Shown one piece after another: positions 48,431-57,405 of a stretch of DNA of 64,000 bases (within the stretch, counting starts at the first letter, position 1; each line of letters begins with the position of its first letter). Made by a program: the position numbers and the translations under genes. The notes under the pieces were generated by a model. It worked only from the letters and a program-made list of their open reading frames with translations, had not been told where the DNA came from and did no database searches. Source of the stretch: Leptodactylus fallax (lineage: Eukaryota > Chordata > Amphibia > Anura > Leptodactylidae); the NCBI GenBank assembly GCA_947044405.1, contig CAMRHE010000028.1, positions 7,586,001 to 7,650,000 of the forward strand. Direction: 5' to 3'.

Positions 48431-50960
48431 TCATATCATATACATATATATAGGTTACAGTACATGAATGTATCCTGACACAGGCCGGGGGTGGGATTAC
48501 TTTATATTGTAGAATAGAGATACAAAGTTAAATTTTACAAAAATATACAAAGCAGCCTGAAATAAGTAACTGATTCACTAAATGACCCCTGGAGTATCAG
48601 ATCAGGGAGTCGAAGTTACACGTATGATGTAGGGTGTAATTCTCAAATGACACTTTTAGGTATTTTACATCTCAGTGACACATGTGAACACAGACTGATG
48701 AGATGACGCGGCTTCCTTCAGTCACCGCACGGCTCAGACATTGATGGCACGTATTATTAGCATAGATGGCAGGAAATGCCCTGTAAGTGCAGGATACGGG
48801 CCTGATGTTTTGGTGTCCTAATACTGGGAACTCCACCCATCATGAGAACCTGCATAAATGAAGCGGTGGTCACACATGTTCACTGCTGCTCCATCCAAAT
48901 TCTATGAGGTGGCTGGAGATCGCCAAATTCTGTAATCAACTTCCCTTTCCTCGAGTCAGTCCCCCTGATGATTCCCTTTACATGAAACGCAAAGGGATAG
49001 AATTAGATAGGAAGGGAGAGTGTCATGTAGGGTCAGCTGGTTCTGACCTGCTATACCAATTAAAGGCAATGTGACCGCTGAATCCCCCATGTTATACTGC
49101 CACACCAATTAAAGGCAATGTGACCGCTGAATCCCCCATGTTATACTGCCACACCAATTAAAGGCAATGTGACCGCTGAATCCCCCATGTTATACTGCCA
49201 CACCAATTAATGGCAATGTGACCGCTGAATCCCCCATGTTATACTGCCACACCAATTAAAGGCAATGTGACCGCTGAATCCCCCATGTTATACTGCCACA
49301 CCAATTAATGGCAATGTGACCGTTGAAACCCCCATGCTATACTGCAATACCAATTAAAGTCAGTGTGACCACTTAATCCTCCAGTGGCCATTGGAGTATT
49401 TGATAGATTAGTCACATAGTTGTTCTGGGGCCACTGAGCAATATAGAGGGACATCACCTAAATACTGGTGATTACCCCATAGCCCATAACATTCCACCGA
49501 AAGTCGGGAGTTTATTTAGTGGGCAGTTTTCTGGTTTGATTTTGATACATGCACACTTTTCCTTCAGTGATATCCTGGTTCTGTCACTGCTACATCTTGG
49601 GTTTCCAGGCTGGATGCAAGTCATAGTCAAGTGATCAGAACAGCACCTGGCACATGAGTTGATCCATCTATTCCTTCCTTCCCCGTGTTCACAGGTATGT
49701 GGCCTGGCTTTACTATACAATAACCCAGATAACCAGCAGTGAACATGGGAGATGAAATGGAACAACTCGGTAGCTGGTTCAGATCATGTGACGGTGAGCC
49801 AGGACGGCTGAGAAACCCGACGTGCAACACTGACAGAACACAGCACAGGAATAGGTAAAATTTACTCCCTGGATAACCCCTTTAAAAGGTGGTACCCCAA
49901 CCTCAGGAAAAAAAAAAATCCTCTGACCCACATGATCTCTAAGCTGTGTTTGTGGCTCCCACAGAGTACAATGGAGAGGAATACACTACACATGGGCAAC
50001 TAGGGGAGAATTCACATACAAGCAGCTAGGGGAGGATTCACACACGGCCAGCTAGGAGAATATTCACACACAGGAAGCTAGGAGAATATTCAAACATGGG
50101 CAGCTAGGGGAGGATATTCACACACGAGCAGCTAGGGGAGGATATTCACACAGGGGCAGCTAGGGGAGGATACTCAAACACGGGCAGCTAGGGGAGGATA
50201 CTCACACATGGGCAGCTAGGGGAGGATACTCACACATGGGCAGATAAGGGAGGATACTCACACATGGGCAGCTAAGGGAGGATACTCACACACTGCCAGC
50301 TAGGGGAGGATACTCACACACGGCCAGCTAGAGGAGGATACTCACACATGGGCAGCTAAGGGAGGATACTCACACACTGCCAGCTAGGGGAGGATACTCA
50401 CACACGGCCAGCTAGAGGAGGATACTCACACACGGCCAGCTAGGGGAGGATTCACACATGGACAGCTAGGGGAAGATTCACACACAAGCAACTAGGAGAG
50501 GATTCACACACAGGCAGCCAATGGTATCTGCTCCACTTTCATTATTTTGTTCATCCACATACCTGTGAAATTTCAGTAATGGGACATTCCACATCACCAC
50601 GGAGCCATCTGCGGCCCCTGAAACCAAGTACATGGCGCTTGGAGAAAACCTGCAGACCCTGACCGGGCTGCCACTCGGCTGCTCCAGAGAGGCCAGAATC
50701 TGCCCATTGCACATATTCCAGAGAATGGTTTTACCGTCTGTAGAACATGAAGCCAGGATAGTTTGATTCGGGGAGAAGCAGCAGCAGTGCACGGCGTACG
50801 TGTGTCCTCGCAGAGGGGAAAAGGAGACCTCTTTAAAACCCTTCAAGGAATAAACCCGGATAGTTTTATCCAAGGAGCACGTAGCAAGGAGAGAGTCTGA
50901 GAACGAGCAGCAGTTTACATCGTCTATGTGATCGGACAATGTCCGTATTAACTCCACCAT
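32558..50960 (-). CDS. WDSUB1: WDSUB1: WD repeat, SAM and U-box protein, complete (10 coding exons)
   Basis: Coding segments, in transcript order: 50960-50563, 48344-48160, 41554-41462, 41379-41286, 39113-39080, 37239-37199, 36649-36543, 35410-35231, 35159-35019, 32727-32558. Together they are 1443 nt, or 480 residues plus stop; human WDSUB1 has 476 as I recall. Residues about 1-315 form WD40 repeats ([55 protein letters not shown]). Residues about 330-395 are a SAM domain ([21 protein letters not shown]). Residues about 404-477 are a U-box ([31 protein letters not shown]). U-box proteins are E2-binding E3 ubiquitin ligases, and WD and SAM domains usually bind partners; the substrate is unknown. 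Start: [11 protein letters not shown] lies ten bases after the acceptor. All phases match. One donor is GC instead of GT. Confidence 0.96.
35019..35159 (-). CDS. WDSUB1: WDSUB1 exon 10, SAM end and U-box start
   Basis: Acceptor CTTTGGCAG, donor ATCAG|GTGATG. It encodes [19 protein letters not shown], then [20 protein letters not shown]. It is joined to exon 9 by a 71-bp intron. Confidence 0.95.
35231..35410 (-). CDS. WDSUB1: WDSUB1 exon 9, SAM domain
   Basis: Acceptor TTGTGTTGCAG, donor CATCG|GTAGGA. It encodes [19 protein letters not shown] through [19 protein letters not shown], the SAM helices. Confidence 0.95.
36543..36649 (-). CDS. WDSUB1: WDSUB1 exon 8, last WD40 blade, GC donor
   Basis: Acceptor CTCTCTAG. 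It encodes [20 protein letters not shown] and then [15 protein letters not shown]. The donor is CCAG|GCAAGT, a consensus-type GC donor. No GT donor in this stretch gives the right phase. Confidence 0.93.
37199..37239 (-). CDS. WDSUB1: WDSUB1 exon 7, 41-nt exon
   Basis: Acceptor TTTTCTTATAG, donor AAACG|GTGCGT. It encodes [14 protein letters not shown], the blade start before YVTACA in exon 8. It ends in phase 2. Confidence 0.92.
37281..38998. repeat. 43-bp minisatellite array A in WDSUB1 intron 6
   Basis: About 40 head-to-tail copies of a unit that starts ATATATCACAGAGCTCAGCT and ends ATCATATAACCCT. Variants include CACACAG or CGCAGAG for CACAGAG, CTCCC for CTCC, and 39-42 bp shortened copies. 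The array fills nearly the whole intron between exons 7 and 6. Confidence 0.98.
39080..39113 (-). CDS. WDSUB1: WDSUB1 exon 6, 34-nt exon
   Basis: Acceptor GTTTACAG, donor GAGCA|GTAAGT. It encodes only [11 protein letters not shown], the strand d of a WD40 blade, and keeps the frame between exons 5 and 7. It is too short for ORF finding but is required by the protein and matches the family motif. Confidence 0.93.
39712..41159. mobile_element. Non-autonomous hAT-type element in WDSUB1 intron 5
   Basis: Terminal inverted repeats CAGGGGTCGGCAACC and GGTTGCCTACCCCTG. Flanks TCTTAGGG and GTCTAGGG could be a decayed 8-bp target duplication. 1,448 bp with no transposase; the 101-codon frame at 39790-40095 has no recognised domain. 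Its right end lies 126 bp from exon 5. Confidence 0.8.
41286..41379 (-). CDS. WDSUB1: WDSUB1 exon 5, WD40
   Basis: Acceptor CTATAAAG, donor TCTGG|GTAAGC. 94 nt encoding [18 protein letters not shown] and then [14 protein letters not shown]. Confidence 0.95.
41462..41554 (-). CDS. WDSUB1: WDSUB1 exon 4, WD40
   Basis: Acceptor CTTCTCAG, donor GAAAG|GTAATA. 93 nt encoding [20 protein letters not shown] and then [11 protein letters not shown]. It is joined to exon 5 by an 82-bp intron. Confidence 0.94.
41580..42235. repeat. About 40-bp repeat interrupted by a LINE fragment
   Basis: Two copies at about 41580-41665 and one at about 42190-42230 of a unit containing CTGTATCCTGCTAG and AGTATATATAG. 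The LINE fragment at 41672-42166 sits between them. Confidence 0.7.
41672..42166 (+). mobile_element. 5'-truncated non-LTR retrotransposon (L2/CR1/Rex-like) 3' end
   Basis: In one frame it encodes [20 protein letters not shown] and then [11 protein letters not shown] before a stop, typical of the end of LINE ORF2. A 3' UTR follows with ATTGTAAGCCCTTGCGGGCA, then a degenerate tandem tail and an (ATAA)n-type end. 5' truncation is normal for such insertions. The exact clade is unverified. Confidence 0.75.
42240..42579. repeat. 43-bp minisatellite array B, left part
   Basis: About eight copies of the same 43-bp unit as array A, cut at a TA dinucleotide (42578-42579) by a Tc1-like insertion. Confidence 0.97.
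42580..44133 (+). mobile_element. Tc1-like transposon copy 1, inserted in the minisatellite
   Basis: 1,554 bp between TA duplications (42578-42579 and 44134-44135). Terminal inverted repeats of about 38 bp start CAGTCATGGCCAAAAGTTTT. It carries a transposase gene with one premature stop. Compared with the copy at 54946-56512 it has a 13-bp deletion just after the coding region and scattered substitutions. Confidence 0.97.
42953..43972 (+). pseudogene. Tc1-like transposase, one premature stop
   Basis: Start [20 protein letters not shown]. The N-terminal half has an HTH DNA-binding region and a GRPR motif; the catalytic half has FSDES and [13 protein letters not shown] at 43640-43642 interrupts it where the other copy has CAG. 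After that stop the same frame stays open to a TAA at 43970-43972, so a single substitution broke it. The truncated product would lack the second Asp and the Glu of the triad. Confidence 0.93.
44134..46517. repeat. 43-bp minisatellite array B, right part
   Basis: About 55 copies of the same unit as array A, with higher-order blocks. A five-unit block with the variant CCTATACAGTATATCAC recurs 220 bp apart (44861 and 45081). A roughly 170-bp block with GAGCCCAGC and ATCAAATAAACC recurs near 45481 and 45651. Confidence 0.98.
46518..48159. other. Rest of WDSUB1 intron 3
   Basis: Contains a dispersed element at about 46755-47423 (ends AAAGGGGTATTTCC and AGAAAACCCCTTT; internal GGTCTGACCCC). Otherwise unremarkable. 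Short open frames are not supported. Confidence 0.65.
48160..48344 (-). CDS. WDSUB1: WDSUB1 exon 3, WD40 blade
   Basis: Acceptor CTGCTTGCAG, donor AACTG|GTCAGT. It encodes [18 protein letters not shown] through [18 protein letters not shown]. Confidence 0.96.
48397..48426. repeat. (AT)n microsatellite
   Basis: About 15 AT dinucleotides in WDSUB1 intron 2. Confidence 0.95.
49055..49380. repeat. 49-bp tandem repeat, about 6.5 copies
   Basis: Unit begins ACCAATTAAAGGCAATGTG. Starts are at 49055, 49104, 49153, 49202, 49251, 49300 and a diverged copy at 49349. Confidence 0.95.
49986..50519. repeat. 28-bp minisatellite, about 19 copies
   Basis: Unit GGCAGCTAGGGGAGGATACTC plus ACACATG, with variants. 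It ends 44 bp from the donor side of WDSUB1 exon 2. Confidence 0.93.
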
Positions 50961-50970
50961 TGTGCCGAGT
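50563..50970 (-). CDS. WDSUB1: WDSUB1 exon 2, first coding exon
   Basis: Acceptor TCTATTCCAG, donor CACAG|GTATGT. The ATG is at 50960, after 10 nt of 5' UTR. It encodes residues 1-132, three WD40 blades including [19 protein letters not shown]. It ends in phase 2. Confidence 0.96.
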
Positions 50971-52050
50971 CTGGAATAGAAGCAAATAAATCTGGTTAAC
51001 CCCTGACACACCACCACTGCTTTCCACTGTTGTGTTTTACATACTGGATGGCATGGAAGAGACTACAGGTTACTGACAATGACTATACTGGTAGGGAGGA
51101 CAAGCATATCCTACAATGTCAGCCACAGTCATGGACTGGTCTTGTGGCTTCTTCAGGCTTCCTGGTCTTTTATGCTATTTTTTGGGAAAAACACAATGCA
51201 GTTTTTTGAGCTAAAGCAAAAATTTCCAGTGAAACAGAAAAATACAAGTTTTATATATTTATATTTTCTTTTCCTTCTTAATCCACTTTTGGCTTTGGTT
51301 AAAAAAAAAAAACGACATCAAAACAGTGGGAGGAATTTATCAAGACCTCCAGAACTGGGGAGTCAAAAAGTCACAACTCTTTTGCACTTTTACACCACTG
51401 GGAAAAGTAGACGTGGCTCGCCTGTTGAGCGGATATACGATTTTAACAAACAGGACTTATGAAAAGCTGAAAAAATTGTTATCCAGCAACATTTCATAAA
51501 TTTGGCACAAATTAAAGCAAAACTGACCTAAAACATTCCCCTCATAATAAATTTCCCCATAGCTTTTTTTGGAAACCACCCTACTAGAGTTAAAGCAGCT
51601 GTACAACCAAATTTTTATTCCTCAGCCTGTTAGTACAGGCATCGTGTAAACTAAGTGATGGTGAGTTCACGCTCCCGGCACGACTTCTGTGTAATTCTCC
51701 AGAATGAAGTGGTTAAAAGGGTTGTCTGGATCCAAAGTGAAAATTAAGGAGGGGCAAGGAAGGGGTTAAAATGGCATAAGCTGCCACACTTATCTTTTCC
51801 AGTAGATCTGTGGTGGTCCAACAGCTGGGGTGAGAACCAGGGTCCCTAGAATGGAGCAGCAGTCTCGAAGATGCACTTGTCCATTAGCTTCTATAGGACT
51901 GCCAAAGTATAGCAAGGCTACATCCTGCAGTCCCATGCAAATGAATGAAGAGGCAGCTACAGAAACATCGCTCCATTCTAGGCACCTCAGTTTTCTTTAT
52001 CATGGATGAGAGTCCCAGCAAGCAGCCCCCCATCAATTTATTCCCTGGGG

Positions 52051-52789
52051 CATTGTTTCCCAAACTATGGGTAGGGACCCCATGGGGGGTCTTGTACAGA
52101 CCTCTTTGGGGTCATGAGACAAGTTGAGTAAATTTTTCTCCACACAGCAGGCCTGCACACTGCCGCAAATGCTAATTACCAGTACTTTACAGGGACTTCT
52201 GATGATGTCACAGTCATGTGATCAGTCACATGCAGGAGCGGGGCTTGTACAATAGCTCCATGTACGAGTGGAAGAAGCTTTGCAGTGTGTATGGAGGTAG
52301 CAATGCTATGTGTATGTATGGGGGGGATCTGGATGTAGCAGAACTGAGTGTGGTTTTGGATATTGCAGAGCTGAGCATGTGGAGGAAAAGTGGATGTAGT
52401 AGAACTGAGGGTATGGAGGAAAGTGGATGTAGCAGAACTGAGTGTATGGAGGAAAGTGGATGTAGCAGAGCTCAGTGTATGGGGGAAAGTGAATGAGGCA
52501 GAGCAGAGTGTATTGGGTAATGTGGATGTAGCAGTGCTGAGTGTGTGTGAGAGAACATGGAAACAGCAGCTGTGTGTGCGGGAGAACATGGAAGAAGCAG
52601 AGCTCTATATGTAACAAGAGTGTGTGAATGAAGAAGTATAACAGAGGCAGTGTACAGTTGAAAAGCATAACAGAGGCTGAGTACAGCTGACTTATATTTT
52701 TTACTAGGATTAAGTTACGGTAGTGTAGGTCCCAAACGAAAATCTCACCTGAAAGGGGGTCCTGCTTTCAGAAAGTTGGGGAACCACTG
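52051..52789. mobile_element. Non-autonomous hAT element with internal tandem repeat
   Basis: Ends CATTGTTTCCCAAACT and TTGGGGAACCACTG are inverted repeats. Flanks CCCTGGGG (52043-52050) and CCCTAGGG (52790-52797) match 7 of 8, as expected for a hAT target duplication. 739 bp, no transposase. Confidence 0.85.
52330..52535. repeat. About 33-bp imperfect tandem repeat inside the hAT element
   Basis: Repeated motif GAGGAAAGTGGATGTAGCAG plus AACTGAGTGTATG, with drifting copies. Open frames through it are a by-product of the repeat. Confidence 0.8.
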
Positions 52790-53232
52790 CCCTAGGGAAT
52801 AAAATGCACTCACGGACAAACCCCTTTAACCACAACTGGGTACGCCACTGCTTATCCAATACATGTGCAGTGATGAAAAGCGGCAGCATAAACTGACATG
52901 CTCCGGCCTGACAAGCAACACCTCCAGTCAATCTGTAGATTGCGGTCATTCCATCCACCACAGTCTAGTAAGACATGTATACCCCTCACACCTACGGGTG
53001 ATGGACAAGTGGCAGAAGTGCCTTTCACTAACAGGCTTGTTTAAGGTATATGTCATGAAACACTAGAAGTCTAATTAGTAGGAAGAGTTTACAGTACTAT
53101 CTGGGGGGGGGGGGAGTGTAAGACCATTGTCGTGGCAACCCGACCACCTAGTTTGTAATTGCGTCTCTCCATGCCAATGTTATAGCAAGTGGGGTAACAT
53201 GCCTGCACAGGTTACAGACTATATAGACATCA

Positions 53233-53690
53233 TTAAAGAGGACTTTTCACCACCTCCAATTCTTTGCATCATGTAATAGTGACTGCTCCACTGATTCCAG
53301 TGCAGTTGGAGTTTTCTCTCTACCCCCCACCGTTCCTGAGTAATCGGTGCAGTTAGTTTTGGTGCCTGATGTGCTATTTAGACTTCTACTGTCAAATGGG
53401 TGGTGTCAGGCAGGAGCAGACAAGGGAGTGTGATGCAGAATTCTCTGACACTGTCTGCTTCTGATTAGACAATATTAGAGCTGTAAATCCTGCCCCCTTG
53501 TCTGCCCCTGCCTGGCATTGTACTACTTGACAGTAGAGAGCCTAGTTAGTCTATCCAACAGCAAAAACAACAGCACTGACTGCTCAGGAATGGTGAGGGC
53601 AAGAGAAAAACTTACAATTGTGCAGGTATCAGCGGAGGGGGACCTACTGAAGGATGTAAAGAACTGGAGGTGGTGAAAGGTTCTCTTATA
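53233..53690. mobile_element. MITE copy (AGAGAACCTTTCACC family)
   Basis: Ends TTAAAGAGGACTTTTCACC and GGTGGTGAAAGGTTCTCT. Interior shared with 2583-3623 includes CTGATTCCAGTGCAGTTGGA. Confidence 0.8.
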
Positions 53691-53965
53691 GAGGCCTCTG
53701 ATCAAAAGTCCCTCCTACAAGCCATAGCAGAGCTGCAGTTAGTAGTTTTTCTTCTGGCAGACTGACTGCAATTCCATCCATAGTAAGTCTATAGAGAGCA
53801 CCATGTCCTGCTCCCGTTCCTATGCTGTATCTCTTTAGAGGAAGCGTGCAGGCCCCAGCGGCTTCCCTTCGATCAGCTGATCCCCGGGGGGAGGATACAT
53901 TAGGATAGGGGATTGAGCTCAATAAACAACTCCTTTAACATTGCTTCCAGATTTTCAGACCTACT

Positions 53966-54857
53966 AAGGTTATGTTCACACTAAGTTTTTTTGTTTTTTT
54001 TTTTACCAAGGGTTTGGGCATTTTCTCTCTGAAAATCCACATAAAAAATAAACACAATGTATTCCTACTGTTTTCAATAGAAGTCAGAGACTGACACAAA
54101 CCTTTAGCAGGCCTTAAAAAGGCGTCCAGCATTATCTCACCATGGGGTCAGTGCAGAGTGGCCACACACTAGTAAGCCTGCTGAGTGGGGCAAATCAGCA
54201 ACCTGCACCGTATAACCATGGCAGAAACCTGCACTGTATAACCATGGCAGAAACCTGCGCCGTATAACCATGGCAGAAACCTGCACTGTATAACCATGGC
54301 AGAAACCTGCGCCGTATAACCATGGCAGAAACCTGCACTGTATAACCATGGCAGAAACCTGCACAGTATTACCATGGCAGAAACCTGCACCGTATTACCA
54401 TGGCAGAAACCTGCACCGTATAACCATGGCAGAAACCTGCACAGTATTACCATGGCAGAAACCTGCACAGTATTACCATGGCAGAAACCTGCACCGTATA
54501 ACCATGGCAGAAACCTGCACAGTATTACCATGGCAGAAACCTGCACTGTATAACCATGGCAGAAACCTGCACAGTATTACCATGGCAGAAACCTGCACAG
54601 TATTACCATGGCAGAAACCTGCACAGTATTACCATGGCAGAAACCTGCACTGTATAACCATGGCAGAAACCTGCGCCGTATTACCATGGCAGAAACCTGC
54701 GCCGTATAACCATGGCAGAAACCTGCACAGTATTACCATGGCAGAAACCTGCACAGTATTACCATGGCAGAAACCTGATGCTCTACTGCAGACTCCACAG
54801 CAAAATGCCATGTCAGATTTTTCTGACACGTGCTGTTGCTGTGTGAACATACTCTAA
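53966..54857. mobile_element. MITE hosting the 26-bp minisatellite
   Basis: Left end AAGGTTATGTTCACAC and right end GTGTGAACATACTCT are imperfect inverted repeats, and the tandem array fills the interior. Confidence 0.55.
54200..54777. repeat. 26-bp minisatellite, about 22 copies
   Basis: Unit ACCATGGCAGAAACCTGCAC plus AGTATT, CCGTATA or CTGTATA variants. 26 is not a multiple of 3, yet the unit lacks stops in several frames, which explains long spurious open frames on both strands. Confidence 0.97.
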
Positions 54858-54945
54858 GAGCTCCACTTCCTCAGAGACATGTTTTTCTCGTGGTCTAATC
54901 TTTTGCCCTTGTGGACTTGCAATATTTTTGCACCTGGTCATTGTA

Positions 54946-56512
54946 CAGTCATGGCCAAAAGTTTTGAGAATGACACAAATATTATATTTTCACATGATCT
55001 GCTGCCCTCTGGTTTTTATGTGTGTTTGTCAGATGTTTTTATCACATACAGAAATAGAATTGCATTCATATTATGAGTAACAGAAGCTTATATTGACAGT
55101 TAGAATGAGTTAATGCAGCAAGTCAATATTTGCAGTGTTGACCCTTCTTCTTCAGGACCTCTGCAATTCTCCCTGGCATGCTCTCAATCAACTTCTGGAC
55201 CAAATCCTGACTGATAGCAGTCCATTCTTGCAGAATCAATGCTTTCATTTTGTCTGAATTTGTTGGTTTTTGTTTGTCCACCCGTCTCTTGATGATTGAC
55301 CACAAGTTCTCAATGGGATTAAGATCTGGGGAGTTTCCAGGCCATGGACCCAAAATCTCTATGTTTTGTTCCCTGAGCCATTTAGTTATCACCTTTGCTT
55401 TATGGCAAGGTGCTCCATCATGCTGGAAAAGGCATTTTTGAGCGCCAAACTGCTTTTGGACGGTTGGGAGAAGTTGCTCTTGGAGGACATTCTGGTACCA
55501 TTCTTTATTCATGGCTGTGTTTTTAGGCAAGACTGTGAGAGAGCCGATTCCCTTGGCTGAGAAGCAACCCCACACATGAATGGTTTCAGGATGCTTTACA
55601 GTTGGCATGAGACAAGACTGGTGGTAGCGCTCACCTCTTCTTCTCCGAATAAGCTGTTTTCCAGATGTTCCAAACAATCGAAAAGGGGATTCATCAGAGA
55701 AAATGACTTTACCCCAGTCCTCAGCAGTCCACTCCCTGTACCTTTTGCAGAATATCAGTCTGTCCCTGATGTTTTTTCTGGAGAGAAGTGGCTTCTTTGC
55801 TGCCCTCCTTGAGACCAGGCCTTGCTCCAAGAGTCTCCGCCTCACAGTGCGTGCAGATGCACTCACACCTGCCTGCTGCCATTCCTCAGCAAGCTCTGCA
55901 CTGCTGGTAGCCCGATCCCGCAGCTGAAACACTTTTAAGAGACGGTCCTGCCGCTTGCTGGTCTTTCTTGGGCGCCCTGGAGCCTTTTTGGCACCAATGG
56001 AACCTCTCTCCTTGAAGTTCTTGATGATGCGATAGATTGTTGACTGAGGTGCAATCTTTCTAGCTGCAATACTCTTCCCAGTTAGGCCATTTTTGTGCAG
56101 TGCAATGATGACTGCACGTGTTTCTTTAGAGATAACCATGGTTAACAGAAGAGAAACAATGATGGCAAGCACCAGCCTCCTTTTAAAGTGTCCAGTGGTG
56201 TCATTCTTACTTAATCATGACAGATTGATCTCCAGCCCTGTCCTCATCAACACCCACACCTGTGTTAATGGAGCAATCACTGAAACGATGTTAGGTGGTC
56301 CTTTTAAGGCAGGGCTGCAATGATGTTGAAATGTGTTTTGGGGGATAAAGTTCATTTTCTAGGCAAATATTGACTTTGCAAGTAATTGCTGTTAAGCTGA
56401 TCACTCTTTATAACATTCTGGAGTATATGCAAATTGCCATTAGAAAAACTGAAGCAGTAGACTTTGTAAAAATTAATATTTGTATCATTCTCAAAACTTT
56501 TGGCCATGACTG
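54946..56512 (-). mobile_element. Tc1-like transposon copy 2, apparently intact
   Basis: 1,567 bp between TA duplications (54944-54945 and 56513-56514). Inverted repeats start CAGTCATGGCCAAAAGTTTT at both ends. The open transposase runs through its centre. Opposite orientation to copy 1, which is the same family. Confidence 0.97.
55123..56139 (-). CDS. Tc1/mariner transposase, intact frame, DD35E-type
   Basis: The frame is open from 56172, but the Met at 56139 ([11 protein letters not shown]) is the more likely start, giving 338 residues, a normal Tc1 transposase length. Domains in order: paired-like HTH ([22 protein letters not shown]), a GRPR AT-hook-like motif, a second HTH ([11 protein letters not shown]), then the DDE catalytic domain with [14 protein letters not shown] and [10 protein letters not shown] count 35 residues between the second Asp (FQHD) and the Glu (NPIE); Sleeping Beauty-type enzymes have 34. 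It would bind the terminal repeats and move the element by cut-and-paste into TA sites. No stop or frameshift. I recall a DD35E Tc1-like family called Traveler; assignment to it is unverified. Activity is not shown. Confidence 0.93.
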   Translation of the reverse strand: MVISKETRAVIIALHKNGLTGKSIAARKIAPQSTIYRIIKNFKERGSIGAKKAPGRPRKTSKRQDRLLKVFQLRDRATSSAELAEEWQQAGVSASARTVRRRLLEQGLVSRRAAKKPLLSRKNIRDRLIFCKRYREWTAEDWGKVIFSDESPFRLFGTSGKQLIRRRRGERYHQSCLMPTVKHPETIHVWGCFSAKGIGSLTVLPKNTAMNKEWYQNVLQEQLLPTVQKQFGAQKCLFQHDGAPCHKAKVITKWLREQNIEILGPWPGNSPDLNPIENLWSIIKRRVDKQKPTNSDKMKALILQEWTAISQDLVQKLIESMPGRIAEVLKKKGQHCKY

Positions 56513-56854
56513 TACAAATTGCCTGGTTACCATTTTAACCAGTCAATTTTCAATTTTTTTTTCTTCTTCCTTTTTTCCCTCCCTGTCTTTCAAGAGCCAT
56601 ATATTTTTTTTATTTTTCTGGGCATGTTTTTGGGACAAACTGTATTTTCTAATGAAACCACTACATTTCAATATAGCCTATTGTGAAACAGAATTATTTG
56701 TGGGGTGGAGTGAGGAAAATGCAATTCCACCATTGTTTTTGGAGTTCTGTTTTTATTGCGTATACAGTGCAGCAAAACAGACACTTTACCTTTATACTGC
56801 AGTGCGATTACATTGATACCAAATGCTTTACTAATAAAAAAAAAATGGTTATAA

Positions 56855-57405
56855 TTAGAGATGAGCGAATCAAAGCTGACGAAGTGGAATTCGATCCGAA
56901 TTTCAGGAAATATTCCATTCACATCGAATCCGGATTTCCTCACGCTTTGTGGTAATGAATCGCATTTATTTCAAAATGGCTGCTGCACGTTAGGACATGG
57001 GGCAAGTAACTCTGGGAACGCGGGATCACCCACAATGCCATGTGTGCAGCCAATCAGCAGCCAGCCCTGTGATGTCACAGCCCTTTAACCCCTTCGTGAG
57101 CACCCACGGCATTTTTAACCACTGCATCCAAGGTGTTAAAACCCCCGATCAGTTTTGGAGCAGGGTGTTAGCTGTAACTGACACCCTGCTCCATAACCGA
57201 TCGGGGGTTTTAACACCTTGGATGCCACAGTCAAATATATCCAGGGGGTTCCGCCATTTTGCCGTCCATCCCAGCTCTCTGCAGCCAATAAATAGCTGTT
57301 TTTTTTAATGCGATTCGCCACAATTTAATTCGTATTGAATAGAATCACATTGGAAAATTCGGCAAATTGCCGAATTGAATTTTTGACTACTTCGCTCATC
57401 TCTAG
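56855..57405. mobile_element. MITE with TTATAA flanks and internal hairpin
   Basis: Ends TTAGAGATGAGCGAA and TTCGCTCATCTCTAG are inverted. TTATAA is present at 56849-56854 and 57406-57411. A near-perfect hairpin lies at about 57124-57225, with arms containing GGTGTTAAAACCCCCGATC. No coding capacity. Confidence 0.85.

Larger units (their letters stand above)
48345..50562. other. WDSUB1 intron 2
   Basis: Holds an (AT)n run (48397-48426), the 49-bp array (49055-49380) and the 28-bp array (49986-50519). Confidence 0.85.

Noticed and set aside
54169..54857. Long open frames on both strands (125-169 codons) with repeated WQKPA and GAGFCHG peptides
   Set aside because: They are translations of the 26-bp minisatellite; no start context, splice site or family resemblance supports a gene.
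55250..56323. Plus-strand frames (MSEFVGF..., MFPEPFS..., MNGFRM...)
   Set aside because: They are antisense to the transposase and recur at the mirror place in copy 1, as expected for shadows.
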